Shown: positions 24,219 to 33,091 of the stretch, piece by piece
How the letters are laid out: each line of letters opens with the position of its first letter
Position numbering within the stretch: position 1 is the stretch's first letter
DNA from: Poritiphilus flavus
GTDB lineage: Bacteria; Bacteroidota; Bacteroidia; Flavobacteriales; Flavobacteriaceae
NCBI RefSeq assembly: GCF_009901585.1
Contig: NZ_WXYO01000011.1
Location: 1-63,124 of the forward strand
Length of the DNA: 63,124 nucleotides
Direction: 5' to 3'
Notes under the pieces: model-generated
The model's database searches: none
Told to the model about the DNA's origin: nothing
Seen by the model: only the letters and a program-made list of their open reading frames with translations
Position numbers and translations under genes: made by a program

Positions 24219-24752
24219 TCATTTCCTGGAATTGAGAATGAATAAGGTAATGATATAGATCAAAACAATGGCGAAGGGTATGGCAATAAACCTATAATCA
24301 GGAAAAAGGTACCACAAAGCAAGAACTACGGTGGTTCTGGTCAGGGTATGAAAGATCCCAACCCAATGTTTTATGATCCAGGAAAAGGGTAACCACATCA
24401 AGCCTGTCAGTATCCCTACGGTCATCGGAAGGGAAGAATAGTCGAGCAGGAAAAAGGGGATGGCTATGGCATAGACCAAGATCGCCTGCGCAGCGGTATA
24501 CATGAAAAGCGTGTCGAATTCATTTTTCGGTTTGCTTTTATCCAGGAAATTCTCTCCGGTGAATTTGGAGAGAAACAATCCCAGGTAAACAATGCTTCCC
24601 GTTCCGATAAATATTGTCCATATAGCCACAAAATCAGAGAAAAAAATCCCGGTAAAGCCAATAATAGTCCAGATAATAAGTCCTGCCAGAGGGGTAGCCA
24701 GAAATTTTTGATTGGCAAATGCGATCCGTTGCTCGTCTAATGTTCTTTCCAT
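24219..24752 (-). CDS. DUF7010-like membrane protein
   Basis: A 177-aa protein with about six hydrophobic segments and a short charged N-terminus (MERTLDEQRIAFANQKF). The length, the N-terminal QRxxFA pattern and the pairwise arrangement of membrane segments resemble the DUF7010 family, which has no known function. I rely on general resemblance, so the family name is tentative. It lies between the VOC protein and the GT39-like gene on the same strand, with gaps of 34 and 88 bp. Confidence 0.6.
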   Translation of the reverse strand: MERTLDEQRIAFANQKFLATPLAGLIIWTIIGFTGIFFSDFVAIWTIFIGTGSIVYLGLFLSKFTGENFLDKSKPKNEFDTLFMYTAAQAILVYAIAIPFFLLDYSSLPMTVGILTGLMWLPFSWIIKHWVGIFHTLTRTTVVLALWYLFPDYRFIAIPFAIVLIYIITLFILNSRK

Positions 24753-24786
24753 CTATTCAATTCAATATTTTTTCGATAAACCTGTT

Positions 24787-25176
24787 CTAAAATTCAAAAT
24801 TCCTGATAGGAGAAGAAATGTCTACTAAGGTTCCATCTGGGTCTTTTAGCAATAGTCGCCGTTGTCCGTAGAAGGTGTCCACAGGTTCGCTTACGATTTC
24901 AAAATTTTCCGATTCAGCGATCTTAAATACCTCATCTGCGTCTTCCACTACAAACGTTATGTAAAACCCCTGTGGAGTTTGCTGGAAATCCTCAGGAACA
25001 ATTTCATTGGTCCGGTCTATGATTCCCAATTCCAGCCCTTTGTCTATTGAGGCTAGCTGAACGAACCAAACACTGTCATAAGCCACTTCAAAATCCAGCA
25101 GTTTAGTATAAAAGTCCCGACTTGCCGCCAGGTTGTCGGAACATATGTTCGTCATCAATCGATCGATCTTATTCAT
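24787..25176 (-). CDS. VOC (glyoxalase/dioxygenase) superfamily protein
   Basis: A 129-aa single-domain vicinal-oxygen-chelate protein with two beta-alpha-beta-beta-beta modules: NICSDNLAASRDFYTKLLDF (about 10-29) and GFYITFVVEDADEVFKIAES (about 71-90), ending with LLLKDPDGTLVDIS. Such proteins include glyoxalases and antibiotic-binding proteins; substrate is not determinable. The metal ligands are not fully conserved by eye. It sits just upstream of the DUF7010-like gene in transcription order. Confidence 0.85.
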   Translation of the reverse strand: MNKIDRLMTNICSDNLAASRDFYTKLLDFEVAYDSVWFVQLASIDKGLELGIIDRTNEIVPEDFQQTPQGFYITFVVEDADEVFKIAESENFEIVSEPVDTFYGQRRLLLKDPDGTLVDISSPIRNFEF

Positions 25177-25274
25177 ATTTATTTTTTTTAATTCTCATTA
25201 GGGCCCTTTTGTAATAGGGATAACACTGTTTAATGTCCGAATCCCGAACTTAGTGGGCTACTAAGTGAGATCTC

Positions 25275-26144
25275 TTATTTATTGTTATTTCTTAGCCTGT
25301 CCCAACTGGATACCACATTAAAATCCGGGGTGTTTTCAAAGAGCATATCTAATATCCATTTGTGATTATCCCCTACAATGATGATTATCCGATCTCCTTC
25401 TTCAGCGAATTTCAGAACATTGCCAACCATTCTCACATTTCTTTGATAAAACCTACCCAGCCAATCCGGTCCTATCCAGTTTTTCCCTATCCCCACTCTC
25501 ATTTCAAACATATGCATCCTACGGGCATTCATTTCCTGGGCTTTCGGGGAGTTCATGAGCAAAATGCGATCGTAAAGACTGAGACTTTCAAGTTTCTTTT
25601 GATATTCAGTAAATACTTCGCCTATGACCTTTTCATACTTATTGTAAAAGCCTTCATCATTTTCTTTGGCATACTTTACAAAAGAATCAAAAGAGAAGTT
25701 TTCCAGGGAGCCTATAAACTCTGTCTGATTGTCAAAAAGGTATAAACTGTCGTGCATTACCCTTTTTCCAAGCCGAAATCCCAGTTGGAAGACTTCATTT
25801 TCCCTTTTGGAAATGTCAAAATCGTTCTTTAAAAACTCCTGAAAGGTCTTATTCATTTTGGATTGCCTGGAGGGTTCCCATTCCAAAACAATTTTAGTTG
25901 GATTATAACCGGCAAGCTTGTCAAGCAGTCTGGAGATTTCTTTTTGATTTTCCCCTGTTAAAACCTCTTTGCCAAAGTGAGCGGTCCCGACCACCATTAC
26001 TTCATATTGCGCAAGAGAATCGTAAACCTTTAAATCAGAGGCTATTTTTTCAAGATCAGATTGAACCGCCTCCTTGGTGTTCTGCCCATAGCCCCCAGAT
26101 ACAATAAGCACTCCGGCCAAAACAGTAATCCATACTAATTTCAT
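25275..26144 (-). CDS. Secreted DUF5694-family protein (copy 2)
   Basis: A 289-aa protein with a signal peptide (MKLVWITVLAGVLIVSGGYG). The core repeats the layout of the copy at 21715-22530: VVGTAHFGKE (about 51-60), KIVLEWEPSRQ (about 84-94), QLGFRLGKR and IIIIVGDNHKWIL (about 262-274). This indicates a paralogous pair, diverged well beyond recent duplication. Function unknown; exported localisation is inferred from the signal peptide. Confidence 0.78.
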   Translation of the reverse strand: MKLVWITVLAGVLIVSGGYGQNTKEAVQSDLEKIASDLKVYDSLAQYEVMVVGTAHFGKEVLTGENQKEISRLLDKLAGYNPTKIVLEWEPSRQSKMNKTFQEFLKNDFDISKRENEVFQLGFRLGKRVMHDSLYLFDNQTEFIGSLENFSFDSFVKYAKENDEGFYNKYEKVIGEVFTEYQKKLESLSLYDRILLMNSPKAQEMNARRMHMFEMRVGIGKNWIGPDWLGRFYQRNVRMVGNVLKFAEEGDRIIIIVGDNHKWILDMLFENTPDFNVVSSWDRLRNNNK

Positions 26145-26218
26145 AGTTTAGCTTTAGTTCTGATTGGTGTTATGTGAGGTTCTTTGATAGAAAGTAAAAG
26201 TCTCTCCCAAAGTTATCG

Positions 26219-27253
26219 CTATTTAATCGTTCTAACCTGAATGGCATAAGCTTTCCGGGGATTTTTAACAAGCAATACATCAATGTCTTCCTGAGTAAAC
26301 CCATTTTCCTTTAAAGCCGGGATAAGATGATCAAAAATATCATTATAATCCCGAAAATCTCCTCCGTTTTTCTCAGCTACGGTATACCAGCCGGAATCAT
26401 GAGAGATCAATATTTTATGCAATAGCTTCTCCTTCTTTAATGCTGTCAGCTGATCGACATACCAATCGATATTCCCCTGATCCTGATCTGGCCCGGAGGC
26501 GATGTATCGGACATTGTCCAGGGAAATCCAGGCACCTAGGCTGGCGGCTTTTATATGACCCTCCGAAGTACCGTTTTGCGCATGTGTCCAAACAAATGCC
26601 TCAGGAGAAACCCCGGCATCTTCCAGCACTTTTAATTGCGCAAATGCCGGCCCGTCCGGACCTGTGTGGGAAACAATGGTCAAACCAGTGTTTTTATGGG
26701 CAATTGCAGCGGCTTTTATAAGCTTAGTGTGAAACGCCGAAAGCGTATCGCTTCGGCCAACAGAAATTTTCATAAACCCGGGAAATATCCCGGTGCCATC
26801 GATCCCATACTTAAATTCGTCGATCCAGATCCGGGCGAGTTCTTCAGGAGTGGCATCAAAGGCCTGCTTTGGGATAAACTTGTTATTCCGCGCGCCGTAG
26901 TAACCCGTATTGGTAACCAAATTGACTCCGGTTTTTTCAGCCAGCTCTTTGAGCACTTCAGCGTCACGACCCAGGTAAGCCGGGGTACAATCAAAAAATG
27001 TATTTACACCCCTGCTCTTGGCTTCCATCATAAAAGGCAGGGCACGCGCTACTATCTCAGACCGGTCCCATCGGTGCGAGCCTGTACTGTCTGCTCCAAT
27101 CCAATCTACTATGACGTGTTCGTGAATTAAGGAGGTTCCCATGGCTTCAACAGGAATCTCGCCTTTAACCGTAATGAGTTTTGCCGGCTCCGGTTTTGGA
27201 GTACAGGCAAGTATAAAAAAACAAGTTATTATGAAGAGGATTAATTTGCCCAT
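26219..27253 (-). CDS. Phosphotriesterase-family lipoprotein (metal-dependent hydrolase)
   Basis: Amidohydrolase-superfamily protein of the phosphotriesterase/lactonase group. The chosen start (344 aa) gives an N-terminal lipoprotein signal with FFILAC as the lipobox; an upstream in-frame methionine at 27292 would bury it. The metal-site pattern is visible: SLIHEHV (HxH), GFMKISVG (the bridging lysine), TIVSHTG, FVWTHAQ and ILISHDSGW (Asp). The family includes paraoxonases and lactonases; the natural substrate is unknown. An outer-membrane or periplasmic position is inferred from the lipobox. Confidence 0.85.
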   Translation of the reverse strand: MGKLILFIITCFFILACTPKPEPAKLITVKGEIPVEAMGTSLIHEHVIVDWIGADSTGSHRWDRSEIVARALPFMMEAKSRGVNTFFDCTPAYLGRDAEVLKELAEKTGVNLVTNTGYYGARNNKFIPKQAFDATPEELARIWIDEFKYGIDGTGIFPGFMKISVGRSDTLSAFHTKLIKAAAIAHKNTGLTIVSHTGPDGPAFAQLKVLEDAGVSPEAFVWTHAQNGTSEGHIKAASLGAWISLDNVRYIASGPDQDQGNIDWYVDQLTALKKEKLLHKILISHDSGWYTVAEKNGGDFRDYNDIFDHLIPALKENGFTQEDIDVLLVKNPRKAYAIQVRTIK

Positions 27254-27300
27254 GATTAACACTATCTGCATTTCGTATCTCAAGATACTCAAATAAGCAC

Positions 27301-27329
27301 AAAAACGGCCCGGGTTTTCACCCGAACCG
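27301..27329 (-). terminator. Intrinsic terminator after GNAT gene
   Basis: On the minus strand CGGTTCGGGT-GAAA-ACCCGGGCCG is followed by TTTTTGTG, with a GAAA tetraloop. It lies between the GNAT gene stop (27371) and the phosphotriesterase-like gene start (27253), so it likely ends the rhodanese-GNAT transcript. Confidence 0.75.
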
Positions 27330-27370
27330 CAATTGTTTTTAAACTTATTTTTTGCCTGTACTTTCCGCTT

Positions 27371-27814
27371 TCAAATGTTCATAAAGAATCTTTCTTTGGC
27401 TTTTGATACACCGCCCATCTTTTGATAGAATTTAATGGCTTTCTCATTATCTGCTGGTGTTTGCCATCGTACCATATCACAGTTTTCTTTTTTGGCAAAT
27501 TCTATGACCTTGTTCATAAAAAGCGTTCCCAAACCTTGGCCTCTGGCACTTTCTTTCAGGTACAGGCAATCCAGGTAGAGGTAAAAATCCGCATCCCAGG
27601 TAGAAAATTGTTTCGTAAAAGCGGCATACCCAAGCAGGGAGTTTTCTCGTACTGCAACCAGGCATTGGAAGCTGGGACTTGGCCCGAAAAGGTGATCAGA
27701 CAAGGCTTCTAACTTATTACGGGGGTCAAACTCACCCTTCTCGTAAGCCGCGTGAAGCCTGCACAATTCAACAAGTTGTGGCAAGTCCTTTTTTTCAACT
27801 AATCGTAATTCCAT
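27371..27814 (-). CDS. GNAT family N-acetyltransferase
   Basis: A 147-aa acetyl-CoA-dependent acetyltransferase. YLDCLYLKESARGQGLGTLFMNKVI (motif A, with R-G-x-G-x-G/L core, about 80-104) and WQTPADNEKAIKFYQKMGG (motif B, about 115-133) are clear. The substrate is unknown; the sequence is like diamine/small-molecule acetyltransferases. The gene is 11 bp downstream of the rhodanese-like gene and probably co-transcribed. Confidence 0.88.
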   Translation of the reverse strand: MELRLVEKKDLPQLVELCRLHAAYEKGEFDPRNKLEALSDHLFGPSPSFQCLVAVRENSLLGYAAFTKQFSTWDADFYLYLDCLYLKESARGQGLGTLFMNKVIEFAKKENCDMVRWQTPADNEKAIKFYQKMGGVSKAKERFFMNI

Positions 27815-27825
27815 GAGTTGTCTTA

Positions 27826-28218
27826 CTAGCAGGCACAGGCCATTTTTGCTCCTTCAAAAGGTTTGCTGCCTTCGGTAGCATATCCGTCGAATTTCCACCA
27901 TTCTATACCACCCATAAGCTCTTTTACTTTAAATCCGAGCTTGGCCATTTTTAAGGCTCCCTTGGTGGAAGCGTTACAACCTATCCCGTCGCAATAGCAA
28001 ACATAGGTTTTAGACTTGTCCAGATGTTTGGTGCTTTCTTCCTTCATCTCTCTGTGAGGGATGTTGATTGCCGTTGGGATGTGTTCTTTTTCATAACCAA
28101 AAGCCTGCCTTGTATCCAGGGCAACCACTTTTTCATTGTTTTCTAAAGCATCCCATAGATCCGAAGGGTCCATTTCGTAAGAAAGCTTGTTTTCGTAAAA
28201 TTCAATTTGCTTTTGCAT
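27826..28218 (-). CDS. Rhodanese-like domain protein
   Basis: A 130-aa single rhodanese domain: VVALDTRQAFGYEKEHIPTAI (about 32-52) and an active-site loop with YVCYCDGIGCNAS (about 71-83). A cysteine in that loop would carry the persulfide in sulfur-transfer chemistry. The C-terminus ends in CAC, giving an extra cysteine pair. Divergent from the LysR gene at 28355, which might regulate it. Confidence 0.85.
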   Translation of the reverse strand: MQKQIEFYENKLSYEMDPSDLWDALENNEKVVALDTRQAFGYEKEHIPTAINIPHREMKEESTKHLDKSKTYVCYCDGIGCNASTKGALKMAKLGFKVKELMGGIEWWKFDGYATEGSKPFEGAKMACAC

Positions 28219-28354
28219 GATTTTCAGATTTTTGTTTTGATCAAAAGTAATGGGGGATACCGGGTGATTCCGAACTTTGAAGTTGAGGTTTTTGAATATA
28301 AAGCTGAAAATTTCTCAGCTACAACCTATCCGTAGATTTTTTACCTTGCTTCTT

Positions 28355-29245
28355 ATGGAGATCAAGTACTTCAGGCTTATAAAGACAATCCAGGAAGAAG
28401 GCAGTATCGCGAATTCTGCGCAAAAATTGTTTTTAACCCAATCCGCTTTAAGTCATCAATTGCGTGAATTGGAAGAGCGATTGGGATTTAAGGTCTTTAA
28501 CAGGGTACGCAATAAATGGCAACTGACGGATGAAGGGGCCGAGCTCTATAGATTGGGAAACTCTATACTCGACAGCATTGAAAAGGGTTTTCAGAATATT
28601 GAGCAATTGCGATCAGGTTCTGTAGGGACCATCAAGGTGAGTACGGAATGTTATAGTTTTTACCAGGGGCTTTCCGGCTTCATCCAGAAAATGGGCCTGT
28701 TGTATCCGGAGATAAAGGTTGATTTAATTCTTGAAGCCACCCATCAACCCATTTCCAAGATCTTGTCTAACGAAATTGATATTGCCGTAGTCACGGTAAA
28801 GCCTGAAAACGAAACATTGTCCAGTATAGCGATATACGAAGATGAGATCTTCGCGATCATGCACAAGGAAAATCCCTTGAATAAGCCCGATTTTTTAGAT
28901 ACCCACGACTTTTCGGATGCTCACCTGATCATTCATTCATTTCCCTTGGAAACCGTATCCGTCTATGAACGATATTTAAAACCCAATAAAATTACGCCTT
29001 TAAAGATCTCTGCCATACCCCTTACAGAGGTAGCCCTGGAAATGGTCCATGCCAATATGGGTATAATGTGTATCCCAAAATGGGCCTTAAAACCCTTTAA
29101 GCTGTCCGATGAGCTCGTTTTTAAGCGAATTGGCAAGAATGGCCTTAAAAGAAGGCATTATCTGGTCTTTCGCGAGGTGGACAAAGCCAAAAAGTACATC
29201 AATGACTTTATCTCCAACTTTGAAGAAGAGTTTTCCAGGAAATAG
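28355..29245 (+). CDS. LysR-type transcriptional regulator
   Basis: The conserved LysR N-terminus MEIKYFRLIKTIQEEGSI sets the start at 28355 (296 aa); an earlier in-frame ATG at 28277 adds 26 residues that do not fit. The HTH is ANSAQKLFLTQSALSHQLRELEERLG, followed by an effector-binding domain (about 90-296) similar to MetR-like regulators. It is divergent from the rhodanese-GNAT pair and convergent (2-bp gap) with the P1 peptidase gene. Target and effector are unknown; the divergent neighbour is the likely target. Confidence 0.9.
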   Translation: MEIKYFRLIKTIQEEGSIANSAQKLFLTQSALSHQLRELEERLGFKVFNRVRNKWQLTDEGAELYRLGNSILDSIEKGFQNIEQLRSGSVGTIKVSTECYSFYQGLSGFIQKMGLLYPEIKVDLILEATHQPISKILSNEIDIAVVTVKPENETLSSIAIYEDEIFAIMHKENPLNKPDFLDTHDFSDAHLIIHSFPLETVSVYERYLKPNKITPLKISAIPLTEVALEMVHANMGIMCIPKWALKPFKLSDELVFKRIGKNGLKRRHYLVFREVDKAKKYINDFISNFEEEFSRK

Positions 29246-29247
29246 CC

Positions 29248-30423
29248 TTATTCCTCAATTCGATTATACTTTTTTAGGGTGCTGATCAACAAATCATGTG
29301 GTATGGCATAGGCCTTATTCCCGTTGATCCCTTCCATATCTTCTGCCGCGATCATGGCGTTTATAATGGCTTCTTCAACGGCCTGTACAGTACTTTGAAA
29401 TATCCAGTTCATCTGGTCATTGGGCAAACTCTCTATCTGGACGATCTCGTCCCGGTTGAAGGCATTTTCATTGGCCGTGGAAAAGGCAATAAATATATCC
29501 CCTGAGCCATTGGATCCTCTGCCGCCAACATTTCCTATCCCGAGCGGCACTCTCTGGGCAACCCTTTTGAGCTGGTGGGGTAGTAGCGGGGCGTCCGTAG
29601 CAATTACCACAATTATGGAACCGTCTCCTTCCTGCCTGTTAGACATGGGTGGCTTTTTCAATTCATAATTCAAAGTGTCTCTCAATTCCTGGCCTACGGG
29701 AACACCAGATATGGTTAGATTGAACTTCGCCCCAAAGTTGGCCTGTACCAGTGCACCCAGCGTATAGGTTGAGTCTTTGATCTTGAACTGGCGGGAGGCC
29801 GTACCCGTTCCTCCTTTGAATCCCAGGCACAGCATTCCGGTGCCACCACCGACATTCCCTTCCGCGATCTTACCGCCGGACGCGTTTTCTATAGCCTCCA
29901 GCACATGTTTTTCCTTTACGTGGAAGCCGTAAATATCGTTGAGGAATCCGTCGTAGGTCTCTGCTACAACAGGATAAGTATACCACCAATCCTCCCCCTT
30001 GTACCAATCCGTATCCACATACCATTTTAGCACGGCCTGCCTTACCTCCCCTACACTATTGGTATTGGTGATCATAATGGGGGTCTCTAAAAAACCAGAC
30101 TCTGTTACCCAGGTAGTTCCTGTCATTTCCCCATTGCCGTTCAGGCTATACCAATTAGCGTAAACCGGACTGAATTTACCCTCTTTCCCTCTTGGAAATA
30201 TAGCTGTAACCCCTGTTCTTACCGGACCTTTGCCGGCCATGTTATCCCCTGTTCCAGAAATTATGGTAGAATAGCCTACCTGGACCCCTGCAACATCTGT
30301 AATAGCGTTTAGCGGTCCCGTTTGCCCAAAGAAGGGGACCCCAAGATCCCTGGCCCTGGGTTTTTGGGAGAAAGCCTGTAAAGAAATCAGTAAAATGGTC
30401 AGCAGCGGAAAGAGGAATTTCAT
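29248..30423 (-). CDS. P1 family (DmpA-like) aminopeptidase
   Basis: A 391-aa exported N-terminal-nucleophile hydrolase related to D-aminopeptidase DmpA and beta-peptidyl aminopeptidases. A signal peptide (LLTILLISLQAFSQ) is followed by the P1 core: LNAITDVAGVQVGY, GGNVGGGTGMLC and NGSGDIFIAFST. In that last motif Ser307 would be the nucleophile freed by autocatalytic cleavage after Gly306. It probably cleaves peptides or modified peptides in the periplasm. A TATATTTG element on the minus strand (30594-30601) may be its promoter. Confidence 0.9.
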   Translation of the reverse strand: MKFLFPLLTILLISLQAFSQKPRARDLGVPFFGQTGPLNAITDVAGVQVGYSTIISGTGDNMAGKGPVRTGVTAIFPRGKEGKFSPVYANWYSLNGNGEMTGTTWVTESGFLETPIMITNTNSVGEVRQAVLKWYVDTDWYKGEDWWYTYPVVAETYDGFLNDIYGFHVKEKHVLEAIENASGGKIAEGNVGGGTGMLCLGFKGGTGTASRQFKIKDSTYTLGALVQANFGAKFNLTISGVPVGQELRDTLNYELKKPPMSNRQEGDGSIIVVIATDAPLLPHQLKRVAQRVPLGIGNVGGRGSNGSGDIFIAFSTANENAFNRDEIVQIESLPNDQMNWIFQSTVQAVEEAIINAMIAAEDMEGINGNKAYAIPHDLLISTLKKYNRIEE

Positions 30424-30673
30424 AGTGTTGGTATTTAAAGTGGTGCAGTGGCATTTTATAGGACTAGCGACAATATGATATGGATCTCAAATCCCGGTTA
30501 TGAAGATACTAAGTAAAATAAAAACAACAGCCTGAGAATTAACTCAGACCGTTATTAATTTACTCCCTTTTGCAATTACAGTAGAGGGTATAGCAAATAT
30601 AGAAAGTGATCTGTATCATTTCGTATCTCTCTGAACGAGAGTACCTTTAGGTTTATTCAAAATTCCATTTATC

Positions 30674-31177
30674 ATGAGAGGCGCGATTTTTTATCAGAGT
30701 AAGTATGGCAGTACAAAGCAATACGCCAGATGGATAGCCGAGGCTACCGGTTTGCCCATGTTCAACGTAAAAGATAGAAATTATGATCCGGACCTCTATG
30801 ATTATTTTATCATAGGAAGTCCGATACTTTATTTTAAGCTCTCTATCCGAAAATGGATAAAAAAATATCTACCTCAAATCAATACCAAGCCGGTAATATT
30901 CTTCTCGGTATCAGGAGCTCCTGCCGGAGAAAAACTCAATGAGTGGATTGCCAATAGTTTACCTGAAAGCTTTATTTCTAAAATGCATCATGTTGCGCTC
31001 AAGGGAAGGCAAATACGATCTAAGCTAAGCTGGTTTGACAGGATGATGCTATTCATTGGATCTAAGTTCAATAAAGACCCGGAAGCAAGTAAGGAGGAAC
31101 TTGAAGGCTTCGACTATATGGATAAAAAGAGCATCAATCCTATCCTTGAGCTTGTTGAGCAATTTAAAGCAGCTTAG
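30674..31177 (+). CDS. Flavodoxin-domain protein (HemG-like)
   Basis: A 167-aa protein with the FMN-phosphate loop FYQSKYGSTKQYA (about 6-18), IIGSPILYF (about 46-54) and FFSVSGAPAGEK (about 77-88), as in flavodoxins and protoporphyrinogen oxidase HemG-like proteins. No membrane segment is seen. The electron-transfer partner is unknown. The 250-bp gap before it has an AT-rich stretch and a CTCTC-TGAAC-GAGAG inverted repeat. Confidence 0.85.
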   Translation: MRGAIFYQSKYGSTKQYARWIAEATGLPMFNVKDRNYDPDLYDYFIIGSPILYFKLSIRKWIKKYLPQINTKPVIFFSVSGAPAGEKLNEWIANSLPESFISKMHHVALKGRQIRSKLSWFDRMMLFIGSKFNKDPEASKEELEGFDYMDKKSINPILELVEQFKAA

Positions 31178-31277
31178 GATAAATTATGACGTTTCATTCA
31201 AAAAAATACTCCAGACTCTAATTTCCACCTTGGAATTCATAAACGGAAAGGATTATAGCCGTTGTTCGCTGATGACG

Positions 31278-31787
31278 TTATTTTAGTTCACAGTTAAATC
31301 TGATGTTCACTTCCTTTATAAAGTCAAAGTCATTAATCCATTTTATTTTCATATTGTCACAAACGTGTGGAATTTTGATCTTAGTTGGTTTTTTATATAC
31401 ATCTTTGATTTCTTTAGTCACAACGACTGCATTCTCGTTAATCGCGTGGGCAATAACCCAAGGATCCGCCAAAGAGTGTATACCATTGCTAGATACTAAA
31501 TATTTATGGGTTGGGTTAGCGGCATATATGTCCTTTAAACATTTGGTTACCTGTCCATCAATTTGGCGAATAGGAATGCTACTTGACTTTAGCCATAAAT
31601 ATAGGTCGTCTTCACCCTTCTCTATTTCATCTTTAACAGCAGAAGGGACGAATATTATTCCTCTTCTACCTAAATCGTTTAATGTATCCCAGTAGGATGG
31701 ACTAATTTCAGGTGAGTAATACTTCTGCCAAGCTTGAATAAGTACGTTAGCATCGAGACAATACAATGGATAGCCACGCTCAATCAT
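31278..31787 (-). CDS. DUF4411 PIN-like nuclease (toxin candidate)
   Basis: A 169-aa protein with PIN-domain acidic residues in LYCLDANVLIQAWQKYY (D12), PSAVKDEIEKG (about 53-63) and SLADPWVIAHAINENAVVVT (about 106-125). DUF4411 is a PIN-like family commonly paired with HTH-ImmA/IrrE proteins as toxin-antitoxin modules. Its start overlaps the stop of the partner by one base (TAATG), so they are translated as a coupled pair. RNase activity is an inference from the fold. Confidence 0.82.
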   Translation of the reverse strand: MIERGYPLYCLDANVLIQAWQKYYSPEISPSYWDTLNDLGRRGIIFVPSAVKDEIEKGEDDLYLWLKSSSIPIRQIDGQVTKCLKDIYAANPTHKYLVSSNGIHSLADPWVIAHAINENAVVVTKEIKDVYKKPTKIKIPHVCDNMKIKWINDFDFIKEVNIRFNCELK

Positions 31788-32965
31788 TAAGTCATATAGG
31801 TTTCAAATTTTGAGAATTTATTGATTTTAGTGTTCAACAAATTACTAGCTATAGAAGGGGGAAGAATCCCAGATTTGTAAGAGTCCATTACGACACGAGT
31901 AAATAATCTACTGTTTTTATTTAGCTTAAGAAGGTATGGACTTGGGCCGCCAACTTTTTCCTCTTCTTTTCTTTTGCGCTTTTTTTCTTGTTCTCTTAGC
32001 ACAAATTCGTTAAAAGCTTCTTCAGCATCTTTTTTTAGTTCGCGATATGAATTAAGATCAATCAAGCCTAGATTTAGTGAGCGATATAAAAAAGCAAAAG
32101 AACTAACACCCAGAGTTTTAACTATCCTAAAAACAGATCTTTGAGAATCAAATACGTCGCTTGGAATTGACATCATTAGGTTAACAGGCATCAATGCATT
32201 GGCCGCAACAACATTGCAAAACAACTCTACAGGATGGTATTTTGATTTTCTGTCTCCTACTATGTCGATTTCAATTTCGTTTGATATACCAGATTTAGCT
32301 ATCCAAATATGGGCTAACTCATGAACTAAAGTAAAAAGCTGTGGTGCGTCCCAGTTTTGCGAATTTACAAACACAAAAGGGGCGTATTTATCTGCAATGG
32401 CAAACCCTTGAATAACATCTTTGTCGATAATAAGTTTTGAGTGAATAAAACTTGTCCGAGATACGAAAATCCCAGCTCTTTCAGCTTTTTCAATCCATTC
32501 CTTTATGGGATCCTTTTCATAATATTCCGGATTAATGTTTAAAGCTTTAAGAATGTCAATTGCTACCTCCTCTGGATTGTTATCAAGGGAAAATTTACCG
32601 ATAAATGGTAAAGCCTCTTCTCCAGTTTCCTCATACAAATCACTTATCCAACTTTGTTTTTGCTGAATTTCTCTAATAATAAATAGTGAAGCAGTATCTA
32701 AATCAATCGAATCATCACTTCTAAAATCCTGTAAGGGTTGAAAGTCCAGTGGTATATCTGGTAGGAAAAACAATGAAAAAGGTCGGCGATAAAACTTCGC
32801 TAGCATAGATGCTTGTCTTATTGTAGGATAATCAGCTCCATTTTCCCAGGCTTCCAACCTTTCCGGTGAAACATTTACCTTTTTGGCAGCATCCTCCAAA
32901 GAAATTTTTGATGATTCACGAGCCCATTTCAAAATCTTTGGAGTTAGGAATGCTTTGTCGGCCAT
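31787..32965 (-). CDS. XRE HTH plus ImmA/IrrE metallopeptidase-domain protein (antitoxin candidate)
   Basis: A 392-aa fusion. The N-terminal XRE HTH (ISLEDAAKKVNVSPERLEAWENG, about 21-43) is followed by an M78 ImmA/IrrE zinc-peptidase domain with the HExxH motif LVHELAHIW (about 213-221) and a downstream VELFCNVVAANALMP. The C-terminal third is charged. In DUF4411 and related modules such proteins serve as antitoxin or regulator, perhaps cleaving or binding a repressor. AT-richness of this pair against the neighbours suggests horizontal acquisition. Confidence 0.87.
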   Translation of the reverse strand: MADKAFLTPKILKWARESSKISLEDAAKKVNVSPERLEAWENGADYPTIRQASMLAKFYRRPFSLFFLPDIPLDFQPLQDFRSDDSIDLDTASLFIIREIQQKQSWISDLYEETGEEALPFIGKFSLDNNPEEVAIDILKALNINPEYYEKDPIKEWIEKAERAGIFVSRTSFIHSKLIIDKDVIQGFAIADKYAPFVFVNSQNWDAPQLFTLVHELAHIWIAKSGISNEIEIDIVGDRKSKYHPVELFCNVVAANALMPVNLMMSIPSDVFDSQRSVFRIVKTLGVSSFAFLYRSLNLGLIDLNSYRELKKDAEEAFNEFVLREQEKKRKRKEEEKVGGPSPYLLKLNKNSRLFTRVVMDSYKSGILPPSIASNLLNTKINKFSKFETYMT

Positions 32966-33091
32966 TTTACGTTTTTTACAAATCTACAATAATCTTTATT
33001 TGTCTTTGTGCTTGCAGATAAAGGTTCAAGGAATTGTGTAGCCAAGACATTTATCCTCATGACATTCATATCAGGAATAGTGCCCGGTATT

